Below are positions 1-7,655 of a stretch of 23,770 nt of DNA, piece by piece (position 1 is the first letter of the stretch; each line of letters begins with the position of its first letter). A program made the position numbers and the translations under genes. The notes beneath the pieces were generated by a model, which did not search any database, was not told the origin of the DNA, and was given only the letters and a program-made list of their open reading frames with translations. The stretch is from JBBCJM01 sp037190175 (GTDB taxonomy: Bacteria; Pseudomonadota; Alphaproteobacteria; Rhodobacterales; Rhodobacteraceae). The DNA is taken from assembly GCA_037190175.1 (NCBI GenBank), contig JBBCJM010000151.1, forward strand, positions 1 through 23,770. Reading direction: 5' to 3'.

Positions 1-742
1 CGTGCCCCACCGCCGAGATCAGCGGGATCACCGAGGCCGCCGCCGCCCGCACCACCGCCTCCTCGTTGAAGCCCCAGAGGTCCTCCAGCGACCCCCCACC
101 CCGCGCCACGATGATCAGATCCGGCCGCGGCACCGGCCCGCCGGGCGCGATGGCGTTGAAGCCGCGGATGGCGGCGGCCACCTCGGCGGCGCAGGTCTGG
201 CCCTGCACCGGCACCGGCCAGACCAGCACATGGCGCGGGAAACGGTCGCGCAGCCGGTGCAGGATGTCGCGGATCACCGCGCCGGAGGGCGAGGTCACCA
301 CCCCGATCACCCCGGGCAGGAAGGGGATCGGCTTCTTGCGCCCGGCCTCGAACAGCCCCTCGGCCGCCAGGGCCTGCCGCCGCTTCTCCAGCATCGCCAT
401 CAGCGCGCCCGCCCCGGCGGGCACCAGATCCTCCACGATCATCTGGTACTTCGATCCGGCGGGGAAGGTGGTCAGCCGGCCGGTCGCCACCACCTCCATC
501 CCCTCTTCCGGCCGGGCGGTGAGGCGGCCCGCCTGCGTCTTCCAGCACACCGCATCCAGGCAGGCTCGGTCGTCCTTCAGGGTGAAGTAGAGATGCCCCG
601 AGGCGGGCCGCGACACCCGCCCCACCTCGCCCCGCACCCGCACCAGCCCGAACTCCCCCTCGATCGCCCGCTTCACCGCGCCGGCGAGGTCGGAGACGGT
701 GAATTCCGGGCGGTTGCTGGGGGTGTCTTCGATCAGGTCCAT
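1..742 (-). CDS. xseA: Exodeoxyribonuclease VII large subunit (5' part; runs off window)
   Basis: Catalytic subunit of exonuclease VII, which works with XseB to degrade single-stranded DNA in both directions in the cytoplasm, in repair. Reading the minus strand from the ATG at 742 gives 247 residues open to the window edge, a little over half the usual length of about 450. Residues about 10-105 form the N-terminal OB-fold (FTVSDLAGAVKRAIEGEF, then SGHLYFTLKD). The catalytic domain begins near 125 and shows GVVTSPSGAVIRDI and ARGGGSLEDLWGFNEE, both typical of XseA; the visible part ends in SAVGH. The ribosome-binding site is weak. The gene is divergent from purD with one extra gene between them. 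Identification is secure; only the C-terminus is unseen. Confidence 0.95.
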   Translation of the reverse strand, partial: MDLIEDTPSNRPEFTVSDLAGAVKRAIEGEFGLVRVRGEVGRVSRPASGHLYFTLKDDRACLDAVCWKTQAGRLTARPEEGMEVVATGRLTTFPAGSKYQMIVEDLVPAGAGALMAMLEKRRQALAAEGLFEAGRKKPIPFLPGVIGVVTSPSGAVIRDILHRLRDRFPRHVLVWPVPVQGQTCAAEVAAAIRGFNAIAPGGPVPRPDLIIVARGGGSLEDLWGFNEEAVVRAAAASVIPLISAVGH

Positions 743-803
743 GGGGGGCAGCCTAGCGGGCCGGGCCGGCGGGGGAAAGCAGGTCAGTCGCAGCCCGAAC
801 AGG

Positions 804-1484
804 TCAATCGCCCCCTTCGCCCCTCGCCACCGGCGCACCCCTTGAAAGGAAGAACAGCACCGGAAGAAGTAACAGCGCGAAAAGCAGCAGCGATCCGCCT
901 ACACTGTAGAATTCCGCCGTCATTCCGAAAATGCCAGCCATAAAGCTGACAAGGAACAAGGCAAAGAACCAATCCATGCGGCGCTGCTTTCGATATGCGC
1001 TCGCATCGGGCCACAAGTCCGGTGGGGGCGGAACACCAAACATCTCCGCATAGCGCGCCCGGATCTGTTCATAGGCCGGGTCGCGGTCGGGTGGCGGGCG
1101 ATCAAAGGTGTGGTGCGGATGGCCGACCAACACTCGCCGACAGAAGACCTCATAGCCCCATTCATCCCGGCGGTGCAGGCGCCAGGCTTGATCAATGATT
1201 TTGGGGGGCGCTGCCGCTTCGTCCGTTGCCACCGCCAGCGCGAGGAAACGAAGATACTCGTCGGCCAGCCGAGGGGCGTTGGCGGGCTTCAGGTTCAACT
1301 CCTTCTCCAATAATCGCACAAAGTCCTTGCCATCGGCCCTGTCCCGCCACTCCATCAGCCGCTGCCACATCTCCGGCGCCGCGCACATCGCCGGCCCCTG
1401 ATGAGGCGGAACGGGTGGCGTGCCGCCAGACCCGGTCAGCCACACGAAGAGAGCGAGAGCAATCAGACCAAGGAAAATCTCCAT
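804..1484 (-). CDS. Membrane protein with GRDP-like (DUF1399-like) motif
   Basis: A 226-residue protein of unknown function. It has an N-terminal hydrophobic segment (2-18), a soluble middle part and two C-terminal hydrophobic segments (about 171-190 and 195-214). The middle contains IDQAWRLH (97-104), a Tyr/Cys pair (YEVFC, 111-115) and GHPHH (121-125). This resembles the D-x-x-W-H-x-H...Y...C...G...HH pattern of bacterial proteins related to glycine-rich domain-containing proteins, but no Gly-rich repeat is present. The start is supported by GGGAGGG seven bases upstream. GC is clearly lower than the neighbours: by hand count 60 of 120 bases in 841-960. It sits between xseA and purD, probably as a late arrival. 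The gene is likely real; the family link is a motif-level inference. Confidence 0.7.
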   Translation of the reverse strand: MEIFLGLIALALFVWLTGSGGTPPVPPHQGPAMCAAPEMWQRLMEWRDRADGKDFVRLLEKELNLKPANAPRLADEYLRFLALAVATDEAAAPPKIIDQAWRLHRRDEWGYEVFCRRVLVGHPHHTFDRPPPDRDPAYEQIRARYAEMFGVPPPPDLWPDASAYRKQRRMDWFFALFLVSFMAGIFGMTAEFYSVGGSLLLFALLLLPVLFFLSRGAPVARGEGGD

Positions 1485-1488
1485 CCGC

Positions 1489-1517
1489 TTGCCCTCCCGC
1501 CGCGCTCACCCTATGGC
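1489..1517 (+). promoter_or_regulatory. Possible purD promoter
   Basis: TTGCCC (1489-1494), a 17-base spacer and TATGGC (1512-1517) lie 31 bases before the purD ATG. The matches to sigma-70 hexamers are only moderate (4/6 and 3/6). The site overlaps the 5' end of the divergent membrane-protein gene. Confidence 0.3.
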
Positions 1518-1548
1518 CTTGTGCGATTTCGGCCAAGCGGGGGCGCGC

Positions 1549-2811
1549 ATGAACATCCTGATCCTGGGCGGCGGCGGGCGGGAACATGCGCTGGCCTGGG
1601 CGGTGAAGCAGAACCCCAAATGCGACCGGCTGGTGGTGGCGCCGGGCAATGCCGGGATCGCCGCCATCGCGGAATGCGCCGACCTTAACATCCTCGACGG
1701 CGCCGCGGTGGTGGCTTTTGCGGCCGAGAACGCCATCGACTTCGTGATCGTGGGGCCCGAGGCGCCGCTGGCCGCCGGGGTGGCCGATGCCTGCCGCGCG
1801 GCCGGGATCCCCGCCTTCGGCCCCTCGGCAGCGGCCGCGCGGCTGGAGGCCTCGAAGTCCTTCACCAAGGAGATCTGCGACGCCTGCGGGGCGCCCACCG
1901 CCGCCTGGGCGCGGTTCGACGCGCTCGCCCCGGCGCTCGCCTACATCCGCCAGCGGGGCGCCCCCATCGTGGTCAAGGCCGATGGCCTCGCCGCCGGCAA
2001 GGGCGTGGTGGTGGCCATGACCCTGCCCGAGGCCGAGGCGGCGGTCACCGACATCCTCGGCGGCGCCCTGGGCGCGGCCGGGACCGAGGTGGTGATCGAG
2101 GAGTTCATGGCCGGAGAGGAGGCCAGCCTCTTCGTGCTCTGCGACGGGGCGGAGGCCTTGCCCATCGGCTCGGCGCAGGACCACAAAAGGGTGGGCGAGG
2201 GCGACACCGGCCCCAATACCGGCGGCATGGGCGCCTATTCCCCCGCCCCCGTGCTGACGCCCGCCATCGAGGCGCAGGCGATGGCCGAGATCGTCCGCCC
2301 CGTGCTGGCCGAGATGGCCCGCCGCGGCACCCCGTTCCAGGGCGTGCTCTACGCCGGGCTGATGATCCAGCACGGCCGCGCGCGCCTCGTGGAATTCAAC
2401 GTCCGCTTCGGCGACCCGGAGGCCCAGGTGCTGATGATGCGGCTGGGGGCGCAGGCGCTGGACCTGATCCTGGCCTGCGCCGAGGGGCGGCTTTCCGGCA
2501 TGGCGGTCAATTGGGCCGAAGACCATGCGATCACCGTGGTGATGGCCGCCCGCGGCTATCCCGGCGCCTACGAAAAGGGCACCCCGATCCGCGGCCTCGA
2601 CGCCCTGCCGGCGACCAGCCGCGCCATGGTGTTCCACGCCGGCACCGCGATGCGGGATGGGCAGCTGGTCGCCACCGGCGGCCGGGTGCTGAACGTCACC
2701 GCCCGCGACGCCACCCTGGCCGCCGCCCGCGACCGCGCCTATGCCATGGTCGACGCCATCGACTGGCCCGAAGGCTTCTGCCGCCGCGACATCGGCTGGC
2801 GGGCGCTCTGA
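1549..2811 (+). CDS. purD: Phosphoribosylamine--glycine ligase (GARS)
   Basis: Second step of de novo purine synthesis: ATP-dependent joining of phosphoribosylamine and glycine to give GAR, in the cytoplasm. The 420-residue length is that of stand-alone bacterial PurD. The N-terminus MNILILGGGGREHALAW is the family signature, so the ATG at 1549 was chosen over an in-frame ATG at 1420 that would add 43 atypical residues. The ATP-grasp region includes VVKADGLAAGKGVVVA, the conserved NTGGMGAYSP and FNVRFGDPEAQVLM. The C-terminal PurD domain ends in CRRDIGWRAL. Only a loose G-rich tract precedes the start. It is followed by a hairpin repeat and then lysC on the same strand. Identification is secure. 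Confidence 0.98.
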   Translation: MNILILGGGGREHALAWAVKQNPKCDRLVVAPGNAGIAAIAECADLNILDGAAVVAFAAENAIDFVIVGPEAPLAAGVADACRAAGIPAFGPSAAAARLEASKSFTKEICDACGAPTAAWARFDALAPALAYIRQRGAPIVVKADGLAAGKGVVVAMTLPEAEAAVTDILGGALGAAGTEVVIEEFMAGEEASLFVLCDGAEALPIGSAQDHKRVGEGDTGPNTGGMGAYSPAPVLTPAIEAQAMAEIVRPVLAEMARRGTPFQGVLYAGLMIQHGRARLVEFNVRFGDPEAQVLMMRLGAQALDLILACAEGRLSGMAVNWAEDHAITVVMAARGYPGAYEKGTPIRGLDALPATSRAMVFHAGTAMRDGQLVATGGRVLNVTARDATLAAARDRAYAMVDAIDWPEGFCRRDIGWRAL

Positions 2812-2826
2812 CCCCGAACCTGCTTT

Positions 2827-2880
2827 CTTTGGTGTCTCAAATATCCCGCGGGGGGTCCGGGGGGCGCGAAGCCCCCCGGC
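2827..2880. repeat. G/C hairpin repeat after purD
   Basis: After the purD stop there is an AT-richer stretch (CTTTGGTGTCTCAAATATCC type, from 2827) and then a perfect 9-bp stem: CCGGGGGGC (2857-2865), loop GCGAA, GCCCCCCGG (2871-2879). From memory, very similar 'caaatatcc...gggggtccgggggg' units recur between genes in Rhodobacterales genomes. It may end the purD transcript, although no T-run follows. A second weaker stem, GGGGG-N7-CCCCC, lies at 2933-2949. No gene is seen between purD and lysC. Confidence 0.6.
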
Positions 2881-3025
2881 GCTCTCCACCCGCCCCGCCA
2901 CCGGAGGCACATCCCGCGGCAGCGCCGGCCGAGGGGGTTCGATGCCCCCGAGGGCGGCTCCCCCTTGCACCCCGGCCCGCCCCCCGCTAAAGCCGCGCCC
3001 GACCTCAAGGGGCCGGGAGGACTTC

Positions 3026-4285
3026 ATGCCGCTTCTCGTGATGAAATTCGGCGGCACCTCGGTGGCCGATCTCGACCGCATCGCCAATGCCGCCCGCAAG
3101 GTGCAGGCCGAGGTGGAGCGGGGCTATGACGTGATCGTCATCGTCTCGGCCATGTCGGGCAAGACCAACGAGCTGGTGGGCTGGGTCGAGCAGACCTCGA
3201 AATTCTACGACGCGCGCGAATACGACGCCGTGGTGGCGAGCGGAGAGAACGTCACCGCCGGGCTGATGGCGCTCAGGCTGCAGGAGATGGGGGTGCCGGC
3301 GCGCTCCTGGCAGGGCTGGCAGGTGCCGATCAACACCACCAGCCAGCACGGCTCGGCCCGGTTCGTGTCGATCCCGCGCGAGCACCTGGACGCCAAGTTC
3401 GCCGAGGGCTTCAAGGTCGCCGTGGTGGCGGGCTTCCAGGGGCTGAGCCCCGAGGGGCGGGTCACCACCCTGGGCCGCGGCGGCAGCGACACCACCGCGG
3501 TGGCCTTCGCCGCCGCCTTCGGCGCCGAACGCTGCGACATCTATACCGACGTCGACGGCGTCTACACCACCGACCCCCGCATCGTGCGCAAGGCGCGCAA
3601 GCTCGACCGCGTGGCCTTCGAGGAGATGCTGGAACTGGCCTCGCTGGGGGCCAAGGTGTTGCAGACCCGCTCGGTCGAACTCGCGATGCGCTACAAGGTG
3701 CGCCTGCGGGTGCTGTCCTCCTTCGAGGATACCGACGAAAATTCCGGCACCCTGGTGTGCGACGAGGAGGACATCATGGAATCGAAGGTCGTCTCGGGCG
3801 TGGCCTTTTCCAAGGAAGAGGCCAAGATCACGCTCTTCACCATCGAGGACCGGCCGGGCATCGCCGCCGCGATCTTCGGGCCGCTGGCCGAGGCGGGGGT
3901 GAACGTGGACATGATCGTGCAGAACATTTCCGAGAAGGACTATGACGAGGCCCACCCGGGCGCGGTCACCGACATGACCTTCTCCTGCCCGGTCGCCCAG
4001 GTCGCCCGCGCCACCCGCGCGATGGAGGAGGCCAAGGCCGCGGGCCTCATCAACTACGACGAGCTGATCGTGGACACCGAGGTGGCCAAGGTCTCGGTCG
4101 TCGGCATCGGGATGCGCTCGGCCGCCGGCGTGGCCAGCCGCACCTTCCAGGCGCTGGCCGACGAGGGGATCAACATCAAGGTCATCTCGACCAGCGAGAT
4201 CAAGATCTCGGTGCTGATCGACCGCAAGTACATGGAACTCGCGGTCCAGGCCCTGCACGACGCCTTCGAGCTGGACAAGGGCTGA
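3026..4285 (+). CDS. lysC: Aspartate kinase (monofunctional, ACT-regulated)
   Basis: Phosphorylates aspartate, the first step to lysine, threonine, methionine and diaminopimelate. The protein has 419 residues. It opens with MPLLVMKFGGTSVADLDRI, carrying the KFGGTS nucleotide-binding signature (7-12). The amino-acid kinase domain continues through TTLGRGGSDTTAVAFAAAFG and YTDVDGVYTTDPRIV. Two ACT domains fill about 265-419 (ITLFTIEDRPGIAAAIFG; SVVGIGMRSAAGVASRTFQ) and would give feedback control by end-product amino acids. The ATG at 3026 follows GGGAGG by five bases; in-frame upstream extensions are proline-rich and untypical. In alphaproteobacteria lysC is often next to ptsP; here 3.3 kb of other DNA separates them. 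The last ~90 bases recur in decayed form at 5835-5923. Confidence 0.98.
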   Translation: MPLLVMKFGGTSVADLDRIANAARKVQAEVERGYDVIVIVSAMSGKTNELVGWVEQTSKFYDAREYDAVVASGENVTAGLMALRLQEMGVPARSWQGWQVPINTTSQHGSARFVSIPREHLDAKFAEGFKVAVVAGFQGLSPEGRVTTLGRGGSDTTAVAFAAAFGAERCDIYTDVDGVYTTDPRIVRKARKLDRVAFEEMLELASLGAKVLQTRSVELAMRYKVRLRVLSSFEDTDENSGTLVCDEEDIMESKVVSGVAFSKEEAKITLFTIEDRPGIAAAIFGPLAEAGVNVDMIVQNISEKDYDEAHPGAVTDMTFSCPVAQVARATRAMEEAKAAGLINYDELIVDTEVAKVSVVGIGMRSAAGVASRTFQALADEGINIKVISTSEIKISVLIDRKYMELAVQALHDAFELDKG

Positions 4286-4286
4286 G

Positions 4287-4463
4287 TCAGCGGGCGGCGG
4301 TGCGGCGGCTAGGCTGCAACGCTCGGACGAGCGCCCGGAAAACGCGCGCCATGGCCTGCCGCATGGCGGCGGAGCGGGCGCGCAGGGCCTCGCGGGCGTG
4401 GTGGTCGATGTCGGGCGATCCGTCGGGTCTGCGGCGGATGGCGGGTCCCTCTGTCGCGGTCAT
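4287..4463 (-). CDS. Small basic protein, uncharacterised
   Basis: A 58-residue ORF (MTATEGPAIRRRPDGSPD...) ending in a basic tail. The ATG at 4463 is preferred over the one at 4484 because AGGAGG stands six bases before it. The central part (IDHHAREALRARSAAMRQAM) is an amphipathic helix with the spacing H-x-x-x-A-x-x-x-R-x-x-A, reminiscent of short alphaproteobacterial proteins of the RSP_7527 kind; this is a weak resemblance. It ends two bases beyond the lysC stop on the opposite strand, so it occupies the left edge of the lysC-ptsP insert. The function is unknown. A good ribosome-binding site argues that it is translated. Confidence 0.5.
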   Translation of the reverse strand: MTATEGPAIRRRPDGSPDIDHHAREALRARSAAMRQAMARVFRALVRALQPSRRTAAR

Positions 4464-4615
4464 GGCCGGCCTCCTTGCGGGCATGAGACCTGGATAGGAC
4501 GGGTCGGCCCTCCGCGCTTTGCCGGAACCTTGCGGTGGCCTTGTGTTTTCCCTGTCTTGTGCCCGCCCGCCCTGTCGGCCCTACGCCCGCGCCCTGCCCC
4601 GTGCTAGAACCGGCC

Positions 4616-5809
4616 ATGCGCTATCGCCTGGGCCGATACGAACTGGTTGCCGAGACCCGCGAGCTGCTGGCCGAGGGCGTGGCGCGGCCGGTCGAGCCGC
4701 AGGTGTTCGACCTGCTGCACCTCCTGGTGCGCGAGCGCGACCGGGTGGTCAGCCAGGACGAGCTGGTGGCGGCGATCTGGGGCGGGCGGATCGTCTCGGA
4801 TTCCGCGATCAGCGCCCGCATCAGCGCCGCCCGCGCGGCGCTGGGCGACGATGGCAAGCGGCAGGACTGGATCCGCACCCTGCCCCGGCGCGGCTTCCGC
4901 TTCGTGGGGCCGGTCGAGCCGGTGGGCGCCGCCCCGGAACCCGTGCCCGCCCGGCCGCAGCATCAGCGCGTCGCCTTCTGCCGCTCGGCCGACGGGACGC
5001 GGATCGCCTATGCCACCAGCGGCAGCGGCCCCCCGCTGGTCAAGGCGGGCCACTGGCTGACCCATCTGGAGCACGACTGGCAAAGCCCGGTCTGGCGCCC
5101 CTTCCTCGACCGGCTGAGCCGGCAGTTCCAGGTGATCCGCTATGACCAGCGCGGCAACGGCCTGTCGGAATGGCAGGTCGACGACTTCGCCCAGGACCGT
5201 TTCGTCGAGGATCTGGAGGCGGTGGTCGAGGCCAGCGGGGTGGGCCGCTTCGCGCTCTACGGCACCTCGCAGGGCGCGCCGATCGCGGTCGCCTATGCCT
5301 GCCGCCACCCCGGGCGGGTCAGCCACCTGATCCTGCACGGCGGCTACGAACAGGGGCGGCTGGTCAGGGGCACCGAGGCCGAGCGCGCGCAGGGCGAGGC
5401 CATCCTGACCCTGATCCGCCACGGCTGGGGCAAGGCCAACAGCGCCTTCATCGACGCCTTCGCCACCCTGTTCATGCCCGACGGCAACCGCGAACAGATC
5501 GACTCGCTGGTCGAGCTGCAGCGGCTGACCACCTCGGCCGGCAACGCCGCGTCGCTGCGCGCGGCGGTGGACAGGTTCGATGTCGGCGACCTGCTGGGCC
5601 GGGTGGCGGTGCCCACGCTGGTGATCCACGCCCGCGACGATGCCGTGCAGCCGCTCGACCAGGGCGTCCGGCTGGCGGCGGGCATCCCGGGCGCGGAGTT
5701 CCTGATGCTGGAAAGCCGCAACCACGTCATCCTGCCCCAGGAAAGGGCATGGCCCGTGCTGTTCGACGAACTCGACCGCTTCGTGGCAGGGCCGGAGGGG
5801 CCAGGCTGA
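4616..5809 (+). CDS. Winged-helix DNA-binding domain fused to alpha/beta hydrolase
   Basis: A 397-residue fusion. Residues 1 to about 103 form an OmpR/PhoB-type winged helix (RPVEPQVFDLLHLLVRERDR, then QDELVAAIWGGRIVSDSAIS and the hairpin RTLPRRGFRFVGPVEP). A short Pro-rich linker leads to an alpha/beta hydrolase from about 120. The likely triad is Ser218 in GTSQGAP, Asp342 (HARDDAVQP) and His370 (SRNHVILP). There is no receiver domain, so the hydrolase fold may act as ligand sensor or as enzyme; this is inference. No clear Shine-Dalgarno site precedes the ATG, and an in-frame ATG at 4535 gives only an unlikely Pro/Cys-rich extension. Its stop abuts the lysC relic at 5811, so the gene is framed by two lysC 3' ends. 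Confidence 0.88.
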   Translation: MRYRLGRYELVAETRELLAEGVARPVEPQVFDLLHLLVRERDRVVSQDELVAAIWGGRIVSDSAISARISAARAALGDDGKRQDWIRTLPRRGFRFVGPVEPVGAAPEPVPARPQHQRVAFCRSADGTRIAYATSGSGPPLVKAGHWLTHLEHDWQSPVWRPFLDRLSRQFQVIRYDQRGNGLSEWQVDDFAQDRFVEDLEAVVEASGVGRFALYGTSQGAPIAVAYACRHPGRVSHLILHGGYEQGRLVRGTEAERAQGEAILTLIRHGWGKANSAFIDAFATLFMPDGNREQIDSLVELQRLTTSAGNAASLRAAVDRFDVGDLLGRVAVPTLVIHARDDAVQPLDQGVRLAAGIPGAEFLMLESRNHVILPQERAWPVLFDELDRFVAGPEGPG

Positions 5810-5810
5810 G

Positions 5811-5923
5811 CGGGGTGCGCTCGGCGGCGCCTATAGCGAGATCAAGGGTCGGTGCTGATCGACCGCAAGTGCATGGAACCGGCGGTCCAGGCGCTGCACG
5901 ACGCCTTCGATCTGGACAAAGGC
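5811..5923 (+). pseudogene. Decayed partial copy of the lysC 3' end
   Basis: Bases 5835-5923 align with lysC 4193-4282: by hand about 81 of 90 positions match, with one base lost. The copy reads LIDRKCMEPAVQALHDAFDLDKG against LIDRKYMEL...ELDKG in lysC (compared in part). Its stop is altered, so it reads on. Before it, 5811-5825 matches lysC 4108-4122 in 14 of 15 bases (GVRSAA against GMRSAA), and the roughly 60-70 lysC bases between the two blocks are missing. It is a non-functional remnant marking a duplication or integration boundary. Confidence 0.85.
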
Positions 5924-5992
5924 GTAGGGGCCTCCGCCATTGCCCTCCCTCGGGCAGGATTTTCGCGACAGTTTCCCGCCGAGCCTGTGGCT

Positions 5993-6802
5993 CTAGTTTC
6001 GAGCCTGCCCGAACATCTCGCGGAACCAGTCCTGCCACCGCGTTTCGCTCGCCGCAGCGCGTTGCTCGGCATCGTCGCCATACAGGTAGAAGGCCATGCT
6101 GGCGTTGGTGGCTTCCCCGATACCATAGGTCCCGATCAGCGCGATGCCGGGAGATGGCCGTTGCAGGCGCAGCAGGACATAGCGTTCCTTGTCGCTCTGC
6201 TGCACGCGCTCGACAACGCCCGACAATTGCTCCGGCGTCTGCGGGGCCGTCATTTCCTCGCCGGCGTCGACACTCGCAAGGCCGAATCCTTCGGTCAGTC
6301 TCTTCCAGACTTCGAGTTGGGACGCCTCGACGCTGGCAATCGCGTGGACCACGGCCGCCTTCATGCCGGCAAAATGCGAGAGGTAGAGGCGCAGGACCTC
6401 GAAGAAGCCGGGCCAGCCGCCCTCGAAGCCTTCCATCTGGTCGTCCCAATCGTCGGTCGAAGCGAACAACGAATGGACCATGCGGACGAGGCAGCGGTCG
6501 CCCGATCTGGCGGTCACGGTGATTTCTGTCGCCAGAGGGGGCGCGCCCTCGGCCCAGTCGCGTTCGACATAACCGAAGCGAACGGGAGGCTCCCAAGCCG
6601 TCACCTCGCCCTTGGATTCCCCGTTTCCGCCCATGTCGAAACGGATCGCGCCGCCGACGTGCTCTGCGATGGTGGCCGGCGTGAACCATGCTGTATAGCC
6701 GGGGCCTGTCGCAATCGCCTGCCACACCTGTTCAGGCGTGCCGGGCACGATCAACTCCATTTCAACCCAGCGTTTACCGGTTTCGTCCTTCTTGACGGGC
6801 AT
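5993..6802 (-). CDS. SRPBCC (AHSA1/START-like) domain protein
   Basis: A 269-residue protein starting MPVKKDETGKRWVEMELIVPG. The first half is a typical AHSA1-type SRPBCC fold (PGTPEQVWQAIATGPGYTAWFTPA, then EHVGGAIRFDMGG and GEVTAWEPPVRFGYVERDW), a hydrophobic-pocket fold that binds small ligands or partner proteins. The second half (about 160-269) is less typical, perhaps a second, degenerate module. The ATG at 6802 follows AAGGAAG; the longer frame to 7033 overlaps the regulator and is a shadow. It begins 11 bases after the upstream ArsR-type regulator stops, so the two form an operon. Such ArsR/SRPBCC pairs are common and often regulated by a small molecule; no substrate can be named. GC is lower than in core genes here. 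Confidence 0.9.
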   Translation of the reverse strand: MPVKKDETGKRWVEMELIVPGTPEQVWQAIATGPGYTAWFTPATIAEHVGGAIRFDMGGNGESKGEVTAWEPPVRFGYVERDWAEGAPPLATEITVTARSGDRCLVRMVHSLFASTDDWDDQMEGFEGGWPGFFEVLRLYLSHFAGMKAAVVHAIASVEASQLEVWKRLTEGFGLASVDAGEEMTAPQTPEQLSGVVERVQQSDKERYVLLRLQRPSPGIALIGTYGIGEATNASMAFYLYGDDAEQRAAASETRWQDWFREMFGQARN

Positions 6803-6813
6803 GGGACTTCCTT

Positions 6814-7404
6814 TCAGGTCTGGGCGTCGCGGGGAGCGGGGTAGGCCGCCACAACAAGCCGGTGCGGACGCCCGCCGGACGCAGATTCGTCGTGATAGCG
6901 AGCCGCAAGCGCGGTCACTGCGCTGGTTAGATCGGACGTGAAGGCCGCACGCTCGGCCGGCGATCGGAAACGGATGGTGGTGTCTATCGACAGCGTGGCC
7001 AGTCGCTTGTCCTTCTCGCGGGCGCTGCGCCACAAATCGCCCACTTCACGGACGACCCGCGCCGCCAGGGCGATCAGGTAGCTGGCCGACAGGCGGTCGC
7101 CGTTGCGGGCCGGATCGGCACCGATCGCACCCAATGCCGCCGGCGACACGACATAGGACGAAGCCGTCGCCACCATCAGCCGCTCGGTGAGGCCGCCCCA
7201 TTGGCGTTCCTCAGCCGCCACAACCAACCCATGATCCTCCAGGGCGCGCAGGTGGTAGTTCACTTTCTGGCGGGCAAGTCCCACTCGCGAGGCCAGGATT
7301 GCCGCAGAAGCGGGCTGCGTCAGTTCAGCCAGAAGCCGGGATCGGATCGGGTCGAGCGCGGCCGTGGCCGCAGCGGCGGTCTTGATCACGTCTACTTCGA
7401 TCAT
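6814..7404 (-). CDS. ArsR-family winged-helix transcriptional regulator
   Basis: A 196-residue regulator, first gene of the operon with the SRPBCC protein. The N-terminal helix-turn-helix region (about 14-75) reads LDPIRSRLLAELTQPASAAI, then VGLARQKVNYHLRALEDHGL and a wing, typical of ArsR/HTH_20 domains. No metal-binding ELCVCDL motif is seen, so metal sensing is unlikely. The remainder (about 80-196) is helical with no recognised domain. The ATG at 7404 lies 14 bases downstream (on the minus strand) of a perfect inverted repeat, ATTGACAA-N6-TTGTCAAT, which suits autorepression. No Shine-Dalgarno sequence is visible, and the predicted start of transcription falls on or next to the ATG. Confidence 0.9.
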   Translation of the reverse strand: MIEVDVIKTAAAATAALDPIRSRLLAELTQPASAAILASRVGLARQKVNYHLRALEDHGLVVAAEERQWGGLTERLMVATASSYVVSPAALGAIGADPARNGDRLSASYLIALAARVVREVGDLWRSAREKDKRLATLSIDTTIRFRSPAERAAFTSDLTSAVTALAARYHDESASGGRPHRLVVAAYPAPRDAQT

Positions 7405-7410
7405 GCGGGC

Positions 7411-7440
7411 AGGCTAGCATTGACAAAAAAAATTGTCAAT
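7411..7440 (-). promoter_or_regulatory. Promoter and inverted-repeat operator of the ArsR/SRPBCC operon
   Basis: A perfect inverted repeat ATTGACAA / TTGTCAAT occupies 7419-7426 and 7433-7440 with an A6 spacer. On the minus strand it contains a consensus TTGACA (7439-7434), followed after 17 bases by TAGCCT (7416-7411) and then six bases to the ATG at 7404. Operator and -35 coincide, so a bound dimer would block RNA polymerase. The geometry predicts a leaderless or nearly leaderless mRNA. Confidence 0.75.
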
Positions 7441-7655
7441 GCCGAAGGATCCTGGCCCGTTGTCGCGTAACTCCTGAAGCCTGCAATACCGCCACGCACA
7501 TCATCGTCGCAAATGCTGGAATCCCGCGATATGACCCGCGACAATGACATGGCGGGCGATGGTCCGCTCCCGGCGCCGCGCCGCCGCCGCCCTCCGATCC
7601 CCACTTCCCCTCCCCCCCGCGAACCCGTTATGGCTGGGGCAAAGGATCGGGGGAC

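Noticed and set aside
2..943. Long plus-strand ORF over xseA
   Set aside because: Low-complexity Arg/Pro/His translation; the opposite strand encodes clear XseA motifs.
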